NCBI GenBank assembly: GCA_032164245.1
Contig: JAVMKO010000003.1
Location: forward strand, 9,124,651 to 9,188,650
Reading direction: 5' to 3'
DNA from: Sternotherus odoratus
Lineage: Eukaryota > Chordata > Testudines > Kinosternidae
DNA: 64,000 nucleotides
Shown: positions 24,415 to 36,830 of the stretch, in pieces
How the letters are laid out: the number at the start of each line of letters is the position of its first letter
Position numbering within the stretch: position 1 is the first letter of the stretch
Made by a program: the position numbers and the translations under genes
Notes under the pieces: generated by a model
Told to the model about the DNA's origin: nothing
What the model saw: only the letters and a program-made list of their open reading frames with translations
The model's database searches: none

Positions 24415-25441
24415 GCATTTACAGAGAAGACACAAAGTGCATCTACAAGGCCTCTACGCAAGGCTACTTCTGCAAAGACACAGACCATGCACTCGTGATC
24501 CTAGAAAGCTTGGACACCGAAGCAGACGGAAAGAGGTTATCTCCAGTGGTATCGGTGACTGGCAGTTTCATGGAGGCTTTCAGTAGTGGAGTTTCACATG
24601 TATCTTGCTGCCCTTCAGAACATCCACAGGCTTTTTATTCGGTCTTGCCATCCAACAAGCTGACTAAGGTTTGCTTTGCTGGTGTAACTCCTCGGAGCTT
24701 AAGACTCAGCCTCACCAGTGGTCAAAACTCTACCAGACTTCTCATAGCCATCTTCTACAATGAACCCCAAAGCTTTCACGTTTTCATGAATGGGAATTAC
24801 ATTCCAGTAGCCTCATCTTCTTCAAGCGCTTTTTTACCTAATGCCATGGCAGGCGCCCACTCCTTCAGCTTTGAGAACAACCTTCTCTATGTCCTTCTTC
24901 GTGGAGATGACCCCATAGAAATATACACCAGCTTCTCTCTTCATGCTGCTTTTACTATTGCTGAGACCATTGGAGAGGAGGGTCAAAGAAGAGTGGTCCA
25001 TCGCCTGGCTGATTTCTTGCAGATTGGACGCGACCATGTCAGAATAGTGCAGAGTGCGTCAGGGAGCGAGAGCACGTTGAAGGTTATCGCGGACAATGCT
25101 GGCAAGAGGAGGCGTCAGTGCCCGTCCATGGTATCCTGTACAGCCTTTTGTAGCAGGTCTGGTTGGGAGAAAACCCACACAGGAGCAGCAAGCGTTTGGG
25201 TTCTGCAGTCATCTCGTGTGGCTACCCCATTGAGAGTGCTGATCATTGAAATTGGAGACCCACCAGGCCTTTTGAGAAATAAGCTTGTTCCCTCTTTGTC
25301 AAGTGACAGGTTGAAGAGCTTGGCCCGCACTATAATCAACGCTCAGCAGACTGGGGATCTTCAGCGAGCCCTGGAGTTACCAATTGATACTTTAATGGTG
25401 ACACAGTCTGCTTTGTCAGCGCCACCGGGGGGCAGTGCCGG
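24415..25441 (+). CDS. PKHD1: PKHD1 large ectodomain exon (probably exon 61 equivalent)
   Basis: This 1,027-bp exon encodes about 342 residues of the extracellular region shortly before the membrane. The translation starts near GIYREDTKCIYK and ends LMVTQSALSAPPGGSAG. Fibrocystin-family landmarks include ALVILESLD near the start, a basic RRRQCPS stretch near the middle of the 3' half, IEIGDPP, and IINAQQTGDLQRALELP near the end. One N-glycosylation sequon (NST in GQNSTRL) is visible. The acceptor is taken as the AG at 24413-24414, because a T-rich tract leads straight into it and an in-frame TAA lies just upstream at 24408-24410. A second AG ending at 24424 is a possible alternative that would remove the first residues. 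The donor is g/gtaagc at 25442, leaving phase 2. Confidence 0.92.
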
Positions 25442-26432
25442 GTAAGCAAGTCACTTGTCTGTATCCTTCAAAGCTCATTTATGATTATTTATTATTTTAA
25501 GAGGTTGATATTTTAAATGAGGGCGCTGAAACAGCTTACCATGAGAGGTATTAAATTCTCCATCACTCAGGGGCCTTAAATCAAGATTTTTGCTTAAGTC
25601 TTGCTTAAAAATATGACCTAGTCCAACTAGAAGTAGTTGGGCTGGGTGCAGGAGCTGCCAGGTGAAATGCTCTGACCTGCGTTCTGCAGGAGGTCCGACT
25701 AGATGATCATAATGGTCCCTTCTGATCTTAAAATCTATTAAACCTATGCACCATATTCATATATTGACACCGTGCCGGAGATGGGTACGGTGCATTTTAG
25801 ATGAAAAAACGACAGGCTCCTGTACTGGAAAGCTTAGAAATGTAGGCTCCAATGATGCGAACCCAGGCACATGTCCTTATTACGGCTGCCATGAGTAGAA
25901 TAGAGCCTTGGGAAGAGACATGAGCTGTGTTTGGTCAGCATGGAAAGAACAGAGCCAACGTAATGCAAGTCTGAAGGGTACCCATGCATAAACGTGATGG
26001 CTGCCATCTTGGGCGACATACTGAGGACTGAACCGGGGGTCTCCAGAGCGAAATGCATGAACTGCTATAGCTTGAGGGGTCACACCACCTGTCTGTGAGT
26101 GAAGGGAGAGCAGGCCCTGTGTGGCCATTAGTCCCATCCCTGCCCCGCCACACACACATGGGTAGGCAGAGGGGAACAGGACCTGTTCTCCTTTCCAAAC
26201 GCCAGCCAGTGGAGCTGGGCTGAGGTGGGAAAGGGGTAATCTGTGCCTTGTAAATGTCTGACACAGATTATCTTACCCCTGTGGAGCAGAGAAGAAATTA
26301 TAACTCTCTGAATCACAATTCCTTTGGCTGGATGCTCTTAAGGCGGCAAAGCGTGCCCCTTATAATACTTCACTGAAATAACCCACTGGCAACGAAAACA
26401 AAGAGGATCTCTGAGGATGTGTATTTAAGTGT
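25442..26432. other. Intron sequence with a CR1 3' fragment
   Basis: The part 25590-25745 is a CR1 3' end in sense orientation (gaggtccgactagatgatca, taatggtcccttctgatctt). The rest is unrecognised. Confidence 0.65.
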
Positions 26433-26982
26433 TGTGGCAGGGTGGGCTTGAGCCAGCCCTGCCGCCCCTTTAAGAGGGAGAAAAAGCCCTCTGCAAACCT
26501 CCCTCGCAGGAAGGCTAATTAGCCATCTGGGCTGCAGAGCCATCAATTGGATGAGTTGCACCTGGCAGCCTCCTCTGGGGGATATAAGGCTGCCAGGAAC
26601 GAAGCCTGGTGGTGGTGGTGGCATGAGCTATTCAGAGCTGTGTGTGTGTGTATATGAGCTATCAAGAGCTGTGTGGTTGAGCTATCAAGAGCTGTGTGGT
26701 TGAGCTATCAAGAGCTGAGTGTGTGTTTGTGAGCTATCAAGAGCTGAGTGTGTGCTTGTGAGCTATCAAGAGCTGAGTGTGTGCTTGTGAGCTATCAAGA
26801 GCTGAGTGTATGTTTGTGAGCTATCAAGAGCTGAGTGTGTTTGTTGAGCTGTATATTAATGAGCTGTTTTAAGCTGTATATATTGGTGGTGGGGTCCTGC
26901 ACTGTAAATTAAAGAGCACTGTTGGAGCAAAAAAGGGTTTCCTGCCTGTTCCTGACAAGGGGTGAGAGAGCGGTCTGTCACA
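26433..26982 (+). mobile_element. Solo LTR, 550 bp, with 4-bp duplication and internal minisatellite
   Basis: The element starts tgtggcagggtgggc and ends gcggtctgtcaca, so it is bounded by TG and CA. GTGT flanks it at 26429-26432 and 26983-26986. A TATA-like box (gatataaggctg) lies near 26582 and an ATTAAA near 26909, giving + orientation. An internal array at about 26625-26845 repeats gagctatcaagagctgag with variable GT linkers. No internal viral genes are present. Confidence 0.85.
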
Positions 26983-27993
26983 GTGTAAAGCATATTAGAT
27001 GATACATCTCTGTATCTCCCATATCCGCTCCCCATTCTGTTTCTGTATTGCTATCCCTCACTGTGTAAGCCCTCTAGAACCCGTAGAAAGCAGTAGGGCT
27101 TTAACTAGTAGGAATCTACATACATGTAATAGGATTCTATAGAAATTACGGTAAAAACCTATACAATTATATACAAAATGAGATCCTTTCTATAGGTTAC
27201 TGTGTTGGTTTTTTTTAAACCAGCCTATAGATCAAGGATTTAATTCACTATTAAATTCTATAGGATGGTTCACTAAATTCTACAGGGTGACTCAGAATGC
27301 ATATAGAAAGGATATTATTTTATTTAAAGTCTCTAAGATTTTCCTCCCAGGTTTATGTCTAAAAGCTCATTCCTACAAACACTTACTACTGGGAGCAGTA
27401 TTAACTCCCATAAGCAATCTCATTGACATGAGTGGAACTACTCAATCGTAAGACCCAATAATAAGTGTCTTCAGGGACAGGACCTAATTTAGGCAAATCC
27501 TACATGGAGGGACCTGTGAGACAGATGCACCGGTGGGATACACAAACCCCACCAAACTTGAGAAAAGTATTTGTCCTTCACTACTTGGGCTCCTCTGTAG
27601 TGTTATTTATTACTCCCCATCAGTCTTGGAGTTTATGACATCACTTGTGGCTTTGACACTTGTGATATAATAAGGCCCTGGCTAACCTGTAAAATTAAAT
27701 CAGATATTTCCTGTTGGGACATGTAATATCCCCTCTGTCTGTCCCTCATTAGGGTCTAGACAGTACACACCAGCACAGGCAAGGATAATGGGGTTGGGAT
27801 AATGAGAGATTGTGTATTTTTTCCACACAAGGGGGAAAATTTTCTTCCACACCTGTGTCCTGCAGAAACAAATGAGATTCAGAGATCTTTAGGGCACACT
27901 TTAAGCTTACACCAGCAATTGGCGAATAGCCCTGCGATGCCAGACCCACAGTTTTCCCTGCTTCACAAAACTTTGGGCAACAGAGATTGGGAC
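26983..27993. other. Unassigned intron sequence
   Basis: No exon is recognised. 27385-27490 shows fragments of a short palindromic repeat. Confidence 0.4.
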
Positions 27994-28893
27994 TGTAGCA
28001 GAGCGGTCACTCACCCCGGCGGCACCTCCCGCTGGTCGTCTCGGGAATTAGCTCTTTGCAGCATCTGGAGCGCCCTCTGCCGGCTGATGTCCGCTCCTGC
28101 TCTGGCCCCGTGTCCCTCCCGGACCTCGGTGCCCACGAACTGAGGGTTCTGCACCCTTGCAGAACCCCCCCAAGTCTTAGGGTCTCCCCTCCCTGGGGAA
28201 CCCTGCACCCACTATCCCTACCTTGCCTCAGGCTTTGCCTCTGCTAGTCACCAGTTGCCTCCACGCACTGAGGCGGACTGCAGTATCAGGCTGCTCATCA
28301 CAGGCAAGAAGGGTTTGGCCAGCTGCTCCTACCAAGCCCAGGGCTGCCCCCTTGCAGCCCCAGTACCCTGTGGGATGGGCCTTTGCTAGGTTCAGCAGCC
28401 TGGGGCCCTCTCACTAGAGCTTTGCACTCCCCTGGCTCCCAGTTGCCTTGACCTTGCCCTGTCCCAGTCCAGGTACCCTGTTTTAGGCTCTCAGCAGCTA
28501 GGCCTGTCTCCCTCTGCTTACAGAGGAGACTGCCTTATCTCTAGCCCTGGGTGAGGCCTTTGGCCAGGTCTTGCAGCCTGGGGCTCTCAGGCTAGAGCCC
28601 CCGAGCTCCAGGTGCCTAGCCCCATCCCTGCACCTCCCTGGCTACCCACTCACTCCCAGCAGCTAGGCCTGTCTCCCTCTGATCACAGAGGAGACCTCCC
28701 TCTCTCTCTAGGCCCCTGCCTCGCAGGCTTTTATACAGCCTGAGTGTTTGGGGCGTGGCCACCCAGCTGAGCCTGCCTCCCAATCAGGCTGGCTTCCCTG
28801 GCTCCCGGCCACACCCCTCTCTGGCTCTCTCAAACCCTTTTTCCAGGGCTATCCCAGCTCTGGCCGGCAGGGAGCGGGTATCACCCCGCTACA
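27994..28893 (-). mobile_element. Solo LTR, 900 bp, perfect 5-bp duplication
   Basis: The + strand reads tgtagcagagcggtcac at the left and ggtatcaccccgctaca at the right. GGGAC flanks it at 27989-27993 and 28894-28898. A TATAAAAG on the minus strand (about 28728-28735) suggests minus orientation. The interior is GC-rich and has no gene. It is a recombined remnant of an LTR retroelement. Confidence 0.85.
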
Positions 28894-28966
28894 GGGACTC
28901 CCTGGTCACAACCCATAAGGCAGGGCTAAAGGTAGCCCTGGGGACCCTAGCAGCAACAGCTCTGCC

Positions 28967-29175
28967 TAACACTGTAAGGCCGACAGACCATGGTCATCAG
29001 CATTGAACTGGGGACTTCCGGAACTCAGTGCATGAGCCTCTACTACCGCATGAGCTAAAAGCCAACTGCCTCTTAGCTAAGGCTGTAGCAGACTCATTAA
29101 ACTCGCTCTCTCTAAGTGGTCTTGATGCCACTAAATGGGACAGAATACCACACCCAGAAGGGGTGTGGGTTACAG
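28967..29175 (-). repeat. tRNA-derived SINE, Cry-like
   Basis: On the minus strand the tRNA-like part includes ttagctcatgcggtagtaga and a B-box-like cccagttcaatgctg. The 3' part reads tggtattctgtcccatttag, then gtggcatcaagaccacttag. This order matches the Cry family of turtle SINEs as I remember it, and it is the main clue to the organism. Confidence 0.75.
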
Positions 29176-29671
29176 CAGCAGAACTGTTTATCATACTGCC
29201 AAGTCCTTTTTCAACAATTTGGCTTGTTTCTTTATGTGATTTCAATTTGACTGCTTTTTAGGGTCAATTCATTCTGCTGCTTCCTGATTCACCAAGAAGA
29301 GAGGGAGATGATAGCTAATGGCCCCATGGAAGATAGAGAAAGCACAATAGTAGAAGTAATGCTACAGTTTAAAAAATAAACATTCAAGATGTGGCTCAAG
29401 GGACTGTCATAAATTCGGGGTCTTTCAGAGCCATCCCAGTTCCGTGATGACTGAAAGCGGTGACCATCTCATGGGCTGTGTGTGAAATGAATTGGAAGGG
29501 GTCTCATCCTAGTGTTTATTGGACAAACATCCCCCCGCCCATGTTCACTGGCTTCTTTGTTGGCGTTTTCAGCAGAAAAGCCAAGGACAGAGTGGCCACC
29601 ACACCTGAACCATTGCCCTCCTCTCCCCACTAAAGCGGGTCTTCACAGATCAGGGGCACAGCGGTGGTGAC
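29176..29671. other. Unassigned intron sequence
   Basis: No feature is recognised. Confidence 0.4.
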
Positions 29672-30148
29672 CAGGGCTGGCGACAGAAATTTGGGGCCCC
29701 CCTACTCTGATAGTTTGGGCCCCCCCCCCAGCCCAGCCAGGCCCCCTCCACCCCAGCCGACAGCGGCAGGGGGCAGGAAGCCCAGCCGCCCCCCCAGCCC
29801 AGCCCAGCCCAGCCCAGCCGGCGCTCTCCCCCCCCCCCCCCCCTCCAGCTGACAGCACCTGGGGGAAGAAGCCCAGCTGGCGCTCCCCCCCAGCTGACAG
29901 CTGGCCGCAGCGGGAGCGAGAGCCCGGGAGCGGCGTGAGCCGCCCTTGCTTCTCCCCCCTCCTCCCCGCTCTTTCTCCCCCCGGACTGCGCCGCTGCCGC
30001 CGGCCAGGCTCACTGCTCCTGCCGGGGACACACGCTCGTCCGGGGGAGAGCCGCGCCGGATGACTACGGGTAGAGCTGTACCGGGGCCCCCCTAAAGTGC
30101 GGGGCCCGGTACAGCTCTACCCGTAGTACCCCCCTGTCGCCGGCCCTG
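29672..30148. mobile_element. hAT-type GC-rich element, 477 bp, perfect 8-bp duplication
   Basis: It begins cagggctggcgacaga and ends tgtcgccggccctg. GTGGTGAC flanks it on both sides at 29664-29671 and 30149-30156. An inner inverted pair ggtagagctgtaccggg and cccggtacagctctaccc forms a hairpin near the 3' end. The middle is an A-poor, C-rich core. The same family occurs at 43069-43423. Confidence 0.92.
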
Positions 30149-30156
30149 GTGGTGAC

Positions 30157-30989
30157 AGCGTAGGGGATGCTTGCACTGCTGCTTCCCCGCTGCGCTAGGA
30201 CTATGGATATGTAGAAGACTTTGGAGTCCAGCACTGTCATTTTAGTGCCTTTCATCAAAATGAGTGTATAGAGGGAAAAGGGAGTTACAAATATTTAGGG
30301 TTAGATTGTGGATTGAAGTCGCTGCATGTGGTCGGAGGGGAGGAGTGGAGTCCCAGTGCCCCCGTAGGGGCTTTTAGAGATAGTGTGTCTGACTCTGGGC
30401 GCTCCTGTCACACCCTTGGAAAGGAGGGGGGTGCGCTCCCCCATGTGCTTCCCCCACTCTGCTGCCCAATGTGGTCTGCAGAAAGAACATGCCCCTACCC
30501 TCATTCCTCCCCATCCCTTTTAGGAGCCTGGTACTGGTAATGGAATTAGCCTGTCTGCTGCATCCTACATATCACTTTGCTTTGCAGGTTAACAATAGGT
30601 GCACTCCAGTCCCCAAGCCCCTTTTGAAGCATGCCCCTGTGACACTGGCTATTCACAAAAGCACCAGGTTTGCCACCCCCAAGGGGAAAGTGTACACACC
30701 GGTTTGTCTGATTCAACTGAGGATCAGCACTGAGTTATACCTATAGTGAAAACCCTCATAATTTCATTGACAAGAATTAAGAAATAGGAAGTGTAACACT
30801 GACAGACGCCGGATGCTCAGCCGGCAGCTGTTCTCTAGTGAAAGGAAACATTGGGACTCCCCAGGTAGCATCAAAGGTGCACGTTTCACAGACAACCTGG
30901 GAGCTGTGGAGGGTCTGTGCCTGCGAACAGTCAATGTAAACAAAATGTCTCCCGGCCCCCCAGCGGATTACCCTGATTGGCTGCGTGCT
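30157..30989. other. Unassigned intron sequence
   Basis: A + frame at about 30588-30740 follows a plausible acceptor but shows no fibrocystin similarity and the phase does not help. No feature is assigned. Confidence 0.35.
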
Positions 30990-32090
30990 GAAGCTGACAA
31001 CCCCTGCCTTCCAGCATGACTCTGAACCATTGATAACTACCCTCGGGGTATGGTTTTCCAACCCCTTGTTTACCCACCTTCCGGTAGGTTCATCTAGGCT
31101 ATATTTCCCTAGTTTGCTTATGAGAAGGTCATGTGACACAGCATCTTACCAAAGTCAAGATATATCATGGCTATTGCTTCTTCCCTAACCACAACGTTTG
31201 TTACCCAGTCAAAGAAGGATCTTCGGTTGGTTTGACATAATTTGTTCTTGACAAATCCAATATTAACTGTCCCTTATTATCTTCTAGGTGCTTACAAATG
31301 GATTTTTTGACTATTTGTTCCTTAATCTTTCCGGATTCCCAAGTTAATTTGACTGGTCTGTAATCCCACGGGTTGACCTGATTCTCCTTTGTATAGATAG
31401 GTGCTATGCTTGCCCTTCTCCAGTGCTCTGGGGTCTCTTCTGTTCTCCATGAGTTCACTAAGGATATGTCTACACAGCAAAGAAAAACCCATAGCTGGGC
31501 TCTGCCCACTGACTTGTGCTCACGGGGTTCAGGCTGCAGGGCTGTTTCACTGCTGTTTTCTTGGTACCCTTTATGTCCCTGGCTTAATCTCATTTTGTGC
31601 CTAGGCCTTTCTACTTTTGTCCCTACATGCTTGTGGGGTTTATTGTTTTGGTTTTGTATTCATCCTTCATAAATTGGACTAGTTCCCACTTTCCGTATGA
31701 CTCGTTTTTGAGTTTCAGGTTGTTGAAGTTCTCCTGGTTAAGCCAGGGTGGTCTCTTACTATACTTCCTATCTTTCTATGCATTGGGATAGGTCACTCTA
31801 GTGCCCTTAATAATGTCTCTTTAAAACACTACACATTCTCCTGAATTCATTTTCCTACCTAGGCCGCTTCTGATGGGATCTTGCCTACCAAAGCTCTGAG
31901 TTTACTTAAGTCGACCTTCTTGAAGTCCCACTATCTCTATTCTGTAGTTTTCTCTCCCAATATTCCTGGATTCATTCCAGTGACTTAGGAGTTAAAGGGT
32001 CTTTTGCCCATTACCAATCCCCTGAGCCATCCTCAAACTGAGCCTTATTTGAAGCTACCCTCTGTTTAATATCTACTGTGCATAGTATGC
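30990..32090 (-). repeat. CR1 LINE ORF2 relic, reverse-transcriptase region
   Basis: Minus-strand translation shows RT motifs of CR1. EHWRRASIAPIYTKENQVNP then YRPVKLT lies near 31320-31440, and LISKLGKYSLDEPTGRW lies near 31070-31130. The frame is broken by stops, shifts and an inserted MITE at 31455-31565. The element is dead. Confidence 0.85.
31455..31565. repeat. Short MITE fragment inserted in CR1
   Basis: The text ggatatgtctacacagcaaa, atagctgggctctgcccact and cagggctgtttcactgctgt belongs to a short turtle repeat with a tctacac terminus. The right end is degraded. Confidence 0.6.
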
Positions 32091-34569
32091 CTATCTAAAA
32101 AGCCTCCTTACTCAGTGTCATACCATGCCTGGCAGCTATGGAAATGCACTGATCACACTCCAGGGTGACACCTGTGAATTACAAGAGTCAGGTGATGAGA
32201 ATTAAAGTCAGACCCCTGCTGCAACTGCTGCTGAAACAGCAGCTGCTAAGGCAATAGCTCTCCAAGAGCCAGCTGACTCCAGTTCAGCTGTTAAGGTGAG
32301 GGTGGGAAGGGAAAAGAAAGGGTGAGAAGGGAATAAGAGAGATGGAACAGAAGGGGTAGCAGCGGAGCAAGCGAAGGAGGAGAAGGTAAGAGGGTGGGGT
32401 GGAGTGGATGGGAAGGAGCTAGGAGAGGGAGGGTCAGTTCCATCTCACAGATGACACCAGGCCGATCTGTATGGGAAAAACTGGGGTTATAACTTCATTG
32501 GGGGGATATGCAAGCTGCACTCTGATAGTTGATGACACCAGTACAGCTCCTCAAACTGGGGTTGGGGGAGAGAGCACAGGGTGGTGGTGGGGATTATCTG
32601 TTACTAACTCTCATTTTAAAGTGAATGGGCCAGATCCTGAGAAGCAAGAAGCAACTCCTTTAGGAGTTATGAATGCCACTCGTGCTCAGGAATTAAACCA
32701 CCGGTGGTTAAAGCCACATGTCACTTCTCTAATATATTCAAAAAGAGATCTGTCTCCTCCTATCACCTATTTTACATAAGCTACACACAGGCCAGGTTTC
32801 CCCCTTACCAAGGAGTGGGAGATGTTGTAGCTTTTGGAAATGAAGGGAGCATCGTTGTTGATCCTCATGGCAATTTGTACAATGATCTCCATGTGCTGCA
32901 GTCCCCATGGGCATACTGCCGAGCTAAGCGGGGCACCAGGACAGCCTCAGCTCGGAAGGGTTGATTTTCTCCTCCTTTACACTGGAGTTGTTCCCATTGT
33001 GAACCATTCGCTTCCAGGGAGTGATACTAGTCGAATCGGTGTGAGTGAGGGAAGAATCAGGCCCTAGCTTCACCATTTCAGTTTGTTTTGGGCATCGCTT
33101 AATGCAGCATTAATTTTTTTCCCCACATTTGTAGAAAGCCGGTGAGTCAGGGGTTAAATGTTTTTGGGTGCTGGGCACTTGGGTTCCTTTTCTGTATACC
33201 CCAGTTTGGCTGTAGGACTTCATGCCCGCAGGCCTCAGTCACATTATCAGCTGGAAATTGGATAACGACAGCACAATGACAAATCCAGGTTGCTTGCAAT
33301 AAGGTGCTAATCCCTTTGCTTTAATATCGGAGCAGCGTGTAATGATGTTTGGACATCACTCCAGTTTACTGACGACCCCACTGGGGCCTGCAATAGAACC
33401 TTACAACTGTCTAACAAGACGTCAGGTGACTGCCGTCGTCAAAGCAACGGATGGTGCAATCTAATCTTCCCTCCATCCCTTCCAGCTCCCAATAAGGCCC
33501 AGGTTATAGAAGTGGCCCATCAACGCTTGGTAACTCGAATCAATTAACGTTAATTCGCACAATGCTATGATGTATTGTGATCACTTTCATTTCGGAGAAG
33601 GGGGAAGAAATTGCTATAATTCACCTAAAATGAGGTTGTCTATGGTGCTGAGGTATTAATTGGGTGTCCATATTAAATGGAAAAGGAGCACAGTAGTGAA
33701 GGAAAAGTGGATGAGTGACTCTCTTGGCTGCTATTGACCTATCAGAAGAAGACAGTGCCCTTTTCCTTTGCTTTTATCTATTACAGTTTTCCCTATTGCG
33801 TGTCAAGTTGATGTATTATAAAAAATTCATTTGGTGACCTTTCACCCCTCTAGCAGATTAAACAATTTCACTGGGATGGCATCATTAACAGGGCCTTGCA
33901 TTTAATGATGATTTCTCTAAAAGGCCACGGAGATTCGATTTTAAGCTAACAGATTTATTGCACTATTATAACATATCGTAAAAAACTGTACCACCTACGG
34001 TCTGGTTTTAGGATAGAAACTGTTTAAGAGTTTATGTGGAGCTTAAAGTGGTATTACCTTGGGATACGCTGCAGCAGCAAGATTCTGACCTTCGGCGTGG
34101 TGCTGTTTACATTTAATAACAGATGTTCCTGCAATAGTAAACTTAAGGAGTGTGTTAGGGACGAAGCTTGGCTTAGTTCCTAGCCATTAGTAGGTGGCAT
34201 GATGAGTTCAGGTATTTCTGCTGGCTCCCAGTTAATAATGGATGTGACCAGGGAGCTTTCAGGATGTTTGTTACGGGTACTCTAAACTCCCCTCCCTACA
34301 GTTTTTGAACTTTCCGCTCCTACCTGCTCTACAGGGTGCGTGCCACTGACTAACACTGAGTGCCTGTTTAAATAAAGGAGTGCTCTTTTTGCTACACACG
34401 GTACTGAAAAAGCTGCTAACTCCACTGTAATAAGCTACTCTGCTGAGTCCTGCTAAACTGCTGCTGTCTGCTTACCACTCAGGTTTGCCTATGTTCACCT
34501 GTGATGGGGAGCTGTACTCCTCCAGTCCTCAGTACAGCTGGGGCCTCATAATGGACAAGAGAGGAAGGC
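32091..34569. other. Intron sequence, partly repeat-poor
   Basis: 32091-33060 is unassigned. 33061-34130 is repeat-poor and looks like candidate conserved noncoding DNA (for example gacgtcaggtgactgccgtc region). The frame at 32704-32964 was tested as an exon and not accepted. Confidence 0.35.
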
Positions 34570-34770
34570 CGGCCTTATGGTTTGGAGTTTAGGAGATCTG
34601 GGTCCAACCACTGGCTCTGAAACAGGCTTCTTATGTATGTGACCTTGCTCTGGTTGTAAAACAGGGGTAAAATACTTAATCCGTTTAGATCCTAGTCTTG
34701 GATTGTCTCTGACAGTGTATGTACAACAACCAGCACAACAGGGCACAGATGTTAGTTGGGGTGTTTAGGT
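34570..34770 (+). repeat. MIR-like SINE
   Basis: The words gatctgggtccaaccactgg, tatgtgaccttgctctggtt and gtaaaacaggggtaaaatac follow MIR order. Confidence 0.6.
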
Positions 34771-36329
34771 GATAATTTTGATTTATTTGTAGAACAATAA
34801 ATTGCCTGAAAAGGCTGAGAACCAGAAGTTAATCCATGTTCTTGAATCTGTCTCCCTTACCCAATCCTTTCTAATATACAGGATTGTCCAAAATGCCCAG
34901 TTTTTAACAGAAGGTTTCTATTGCTTTTGAAGAAGAGAAACCCAAAACAGTCATTGGTGTTGTCTCTTCTAGTCCAGTTTGGTTCAGAAAGGATAACAGA
35001 GTCACTTCTTTATTATCCCAATTCACACTGTCATTCTGCCCCTCTTTAGTTCCCTGAACTATTAGATCTCACCTGCTTCACTCCCTGCCCTCACAGACTC
35101 GCTAACCTTCAGGGCATGGGACACATGGCTTCTTTCAAAGTTCACTGTCAGCATGTGCTCCCTGCAGAATTAGCATATGGATTGAGGGGCCCACATTTTA
35201 GAAGTCTGGCCTAAGTGACTTGCCCTAAATCAAAGAGGGAGGCAAATCAGAATGCCTGGTTCCCAGGTTCATGTTCAGACCACTACACCACACTTCAATC
35301 AACTACCCAGCCTTTCTAAAGGGACATGATCGATGTTATTTTTAAAGACCTCGTTTGCTATGTTGCCAACACAACCAAAGAAACCAAAAGCTTCAACTTA
35401 ATTTCTTTCTTCAGCTTTGTGCTGTGTGAGAGTAGGTCTAGGAAGGTTGTTTTTTCATAGTCTTGTTGGGCTGGACTCGTGTACTAGGGAGGAGTTCTAT
35501 CCTGCTCCCACACTGCTCTGAGAGCCCATGCGACCACTGTCCCATCACTGCTGCTGAATGATAAGAGCCATATTATGTGACTCTGAATCAAGGGTCATCA
35601 GTAGTCTGCCTGTCTCCTCCTGCCTTTGTTATGCTTAAGTTGCCAGTGCTCCAAGATTGTCCTGGAGCTTCCAGGAATTAGAGATTAATCTTTAACTAAA
35701 GATTGTGTCCTATGATAAGACCTCCAGGAACACATCCAACCAAAACTGGCAACGCTCATTATGCACCTCCTTCCCCATCCATGTCCTTACCCCACAGCAG
35801 GAGTGGTTTCACTCCTAATAGAAAACACTAGGGTTCTACATGCACTGCACCCCATATATCACTGATCTCTCAAATGCTTCCTCATCTCCACTGTTACTTC
35901 TGAATGCTACTCAGTTTCCTCTTCTGTCTTCCCTGCCCCTGGGCCTGATCCAAAGCCCATTGTAGTCAACTGAAAAATGCCCATTGATTTCAGTAGACTT
36001 TGGCTCCAGTCTACGGGTCTAAACCTTTTCCCCCTTAAAGTCAATTGCAAACTCATTGACTTCAGTGGTGCAGGATCAATGACTAAGCAAACATCTTAAT
36101 TTCCTTCTGTCAGTGCAGCCCAGTTTCTCCCTTCACCATCTCGGTTCTTCTGGTGCATCCTTCTAGGTACCCCACTTATTCCAGTTTCCTTCTGCCACAC
36201 TTAAGTCAGACCAGGAGAGGCAGCTCTGCCCACTCCATCACTGGTAGGAATTTGTATGGAGCAGCCTCTTTCTCTGTGAGGAAGGGACGCAGAGGAATGG
36301 CTGGTGAGCCTATTTTCCTTCTGCTGTGC
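34771..36329. other. Intron sequence with short repeat fragments
   Basis: 35195-35300 resembles a MIR/L2-like tail (taagtgacttgccctaaatc). 35940-36085 carries a degraded palindromic repeat (cattgatttcagtagacttt). Nothing else is recognised. Confidence 0.45.
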
Positions 36330-36425
36330 TCCCATCCTGGATACTAGTCTAGACACGATAAATGTACCCCCGCTGGATCGATCGCTACCTGCCGATCCAG
36401 CGGGTAGTATAGACATACCCTTTGT
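36330..36425. repeat. Short palindromic MITE fragment
   Basis: The segment contains tagtctagacacgataaatg, then cgctggatcgatcgctacct and ccgatccagcgggtag. The inner GCTGGATCG/CGATCCAGC pair forms a hairpin. It belongs to the same class of cyclic gatcgat repeats as 42418, 49660 and 56922. Confidence 0.6.
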
Positions 36426-36639
36426 CACTACTTGTCCTGACTCCGCAACCCATATGCTATCCCCGAGACACCATCCTGCCTCTCACCCAGTTCTAAAAGT
36501 CACTGGTGTTTGCGACTAACTTGTCAATTGCTGGCTACCCAACTTGGGGGCCTATTAAAGGGGCCTGGTTTTCAGAACGTGTTCAGCACCCACACTCTGA
36601 AATCAGTCCCCTGTGAAGTGTCTAGATTTGGGCCACCAA

Positions 36640-36830
36640 AATTGTAATTATGAACATTATAGTAGGGTCTAGATGCCCAACTGAGACCGGGACACAATTG
36701 TGCAAGGCACTGTATATACACACAATTAGAGGTGGTCCCTGCCACACACAACTTCCAAGATAAACTGATAAAGGGTTGGAAAGAGAAATGGAGGCATAGC
36801 AGGTCAGTGCCAAGAATAGCACCCAAGTCT
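36640..36830 (+). repeat. MIR/L2-like ancient repeat
   Basis: The words cacaattgtgcaaggcactg, aggtggtccctgccacacac and gaaatggaggcatagcaggt correspond to the repeat at 1255. Confidence 0.55.

Noticed and set aside
28967..29175. Functional tRNA gene
   Set aside because: The tRNA-like part is embedded in a longer SINE, lacks a foldable acceptor stem, and has a degenerate B box.
29643..30031. Pro/Gly-rich frames on both strands
   Set aside because: They fall in the C-rich core of a hAT element bounded by GTGGTGAC duplications.
30588..30743. Candidate exon after a tttgcag acceptor
   Set aside because: The peptide is unlike fibrocystin, no good donor follows, and it is not needed for phase.
31201..31593. 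130-codon minus-strand frame as a host gene
   Set aside because: It matches CR1 reverse transcriptase, is broken, and contains an inserted MITE.
32704..32964. Candidate PKHD1 exon encoding FPPYQGVGDVVAFGNEGSIV
   Set aside because: It has no similarity to the missing fibrocystin segment. The exon at 38559-38682 fits by sequence and phase.
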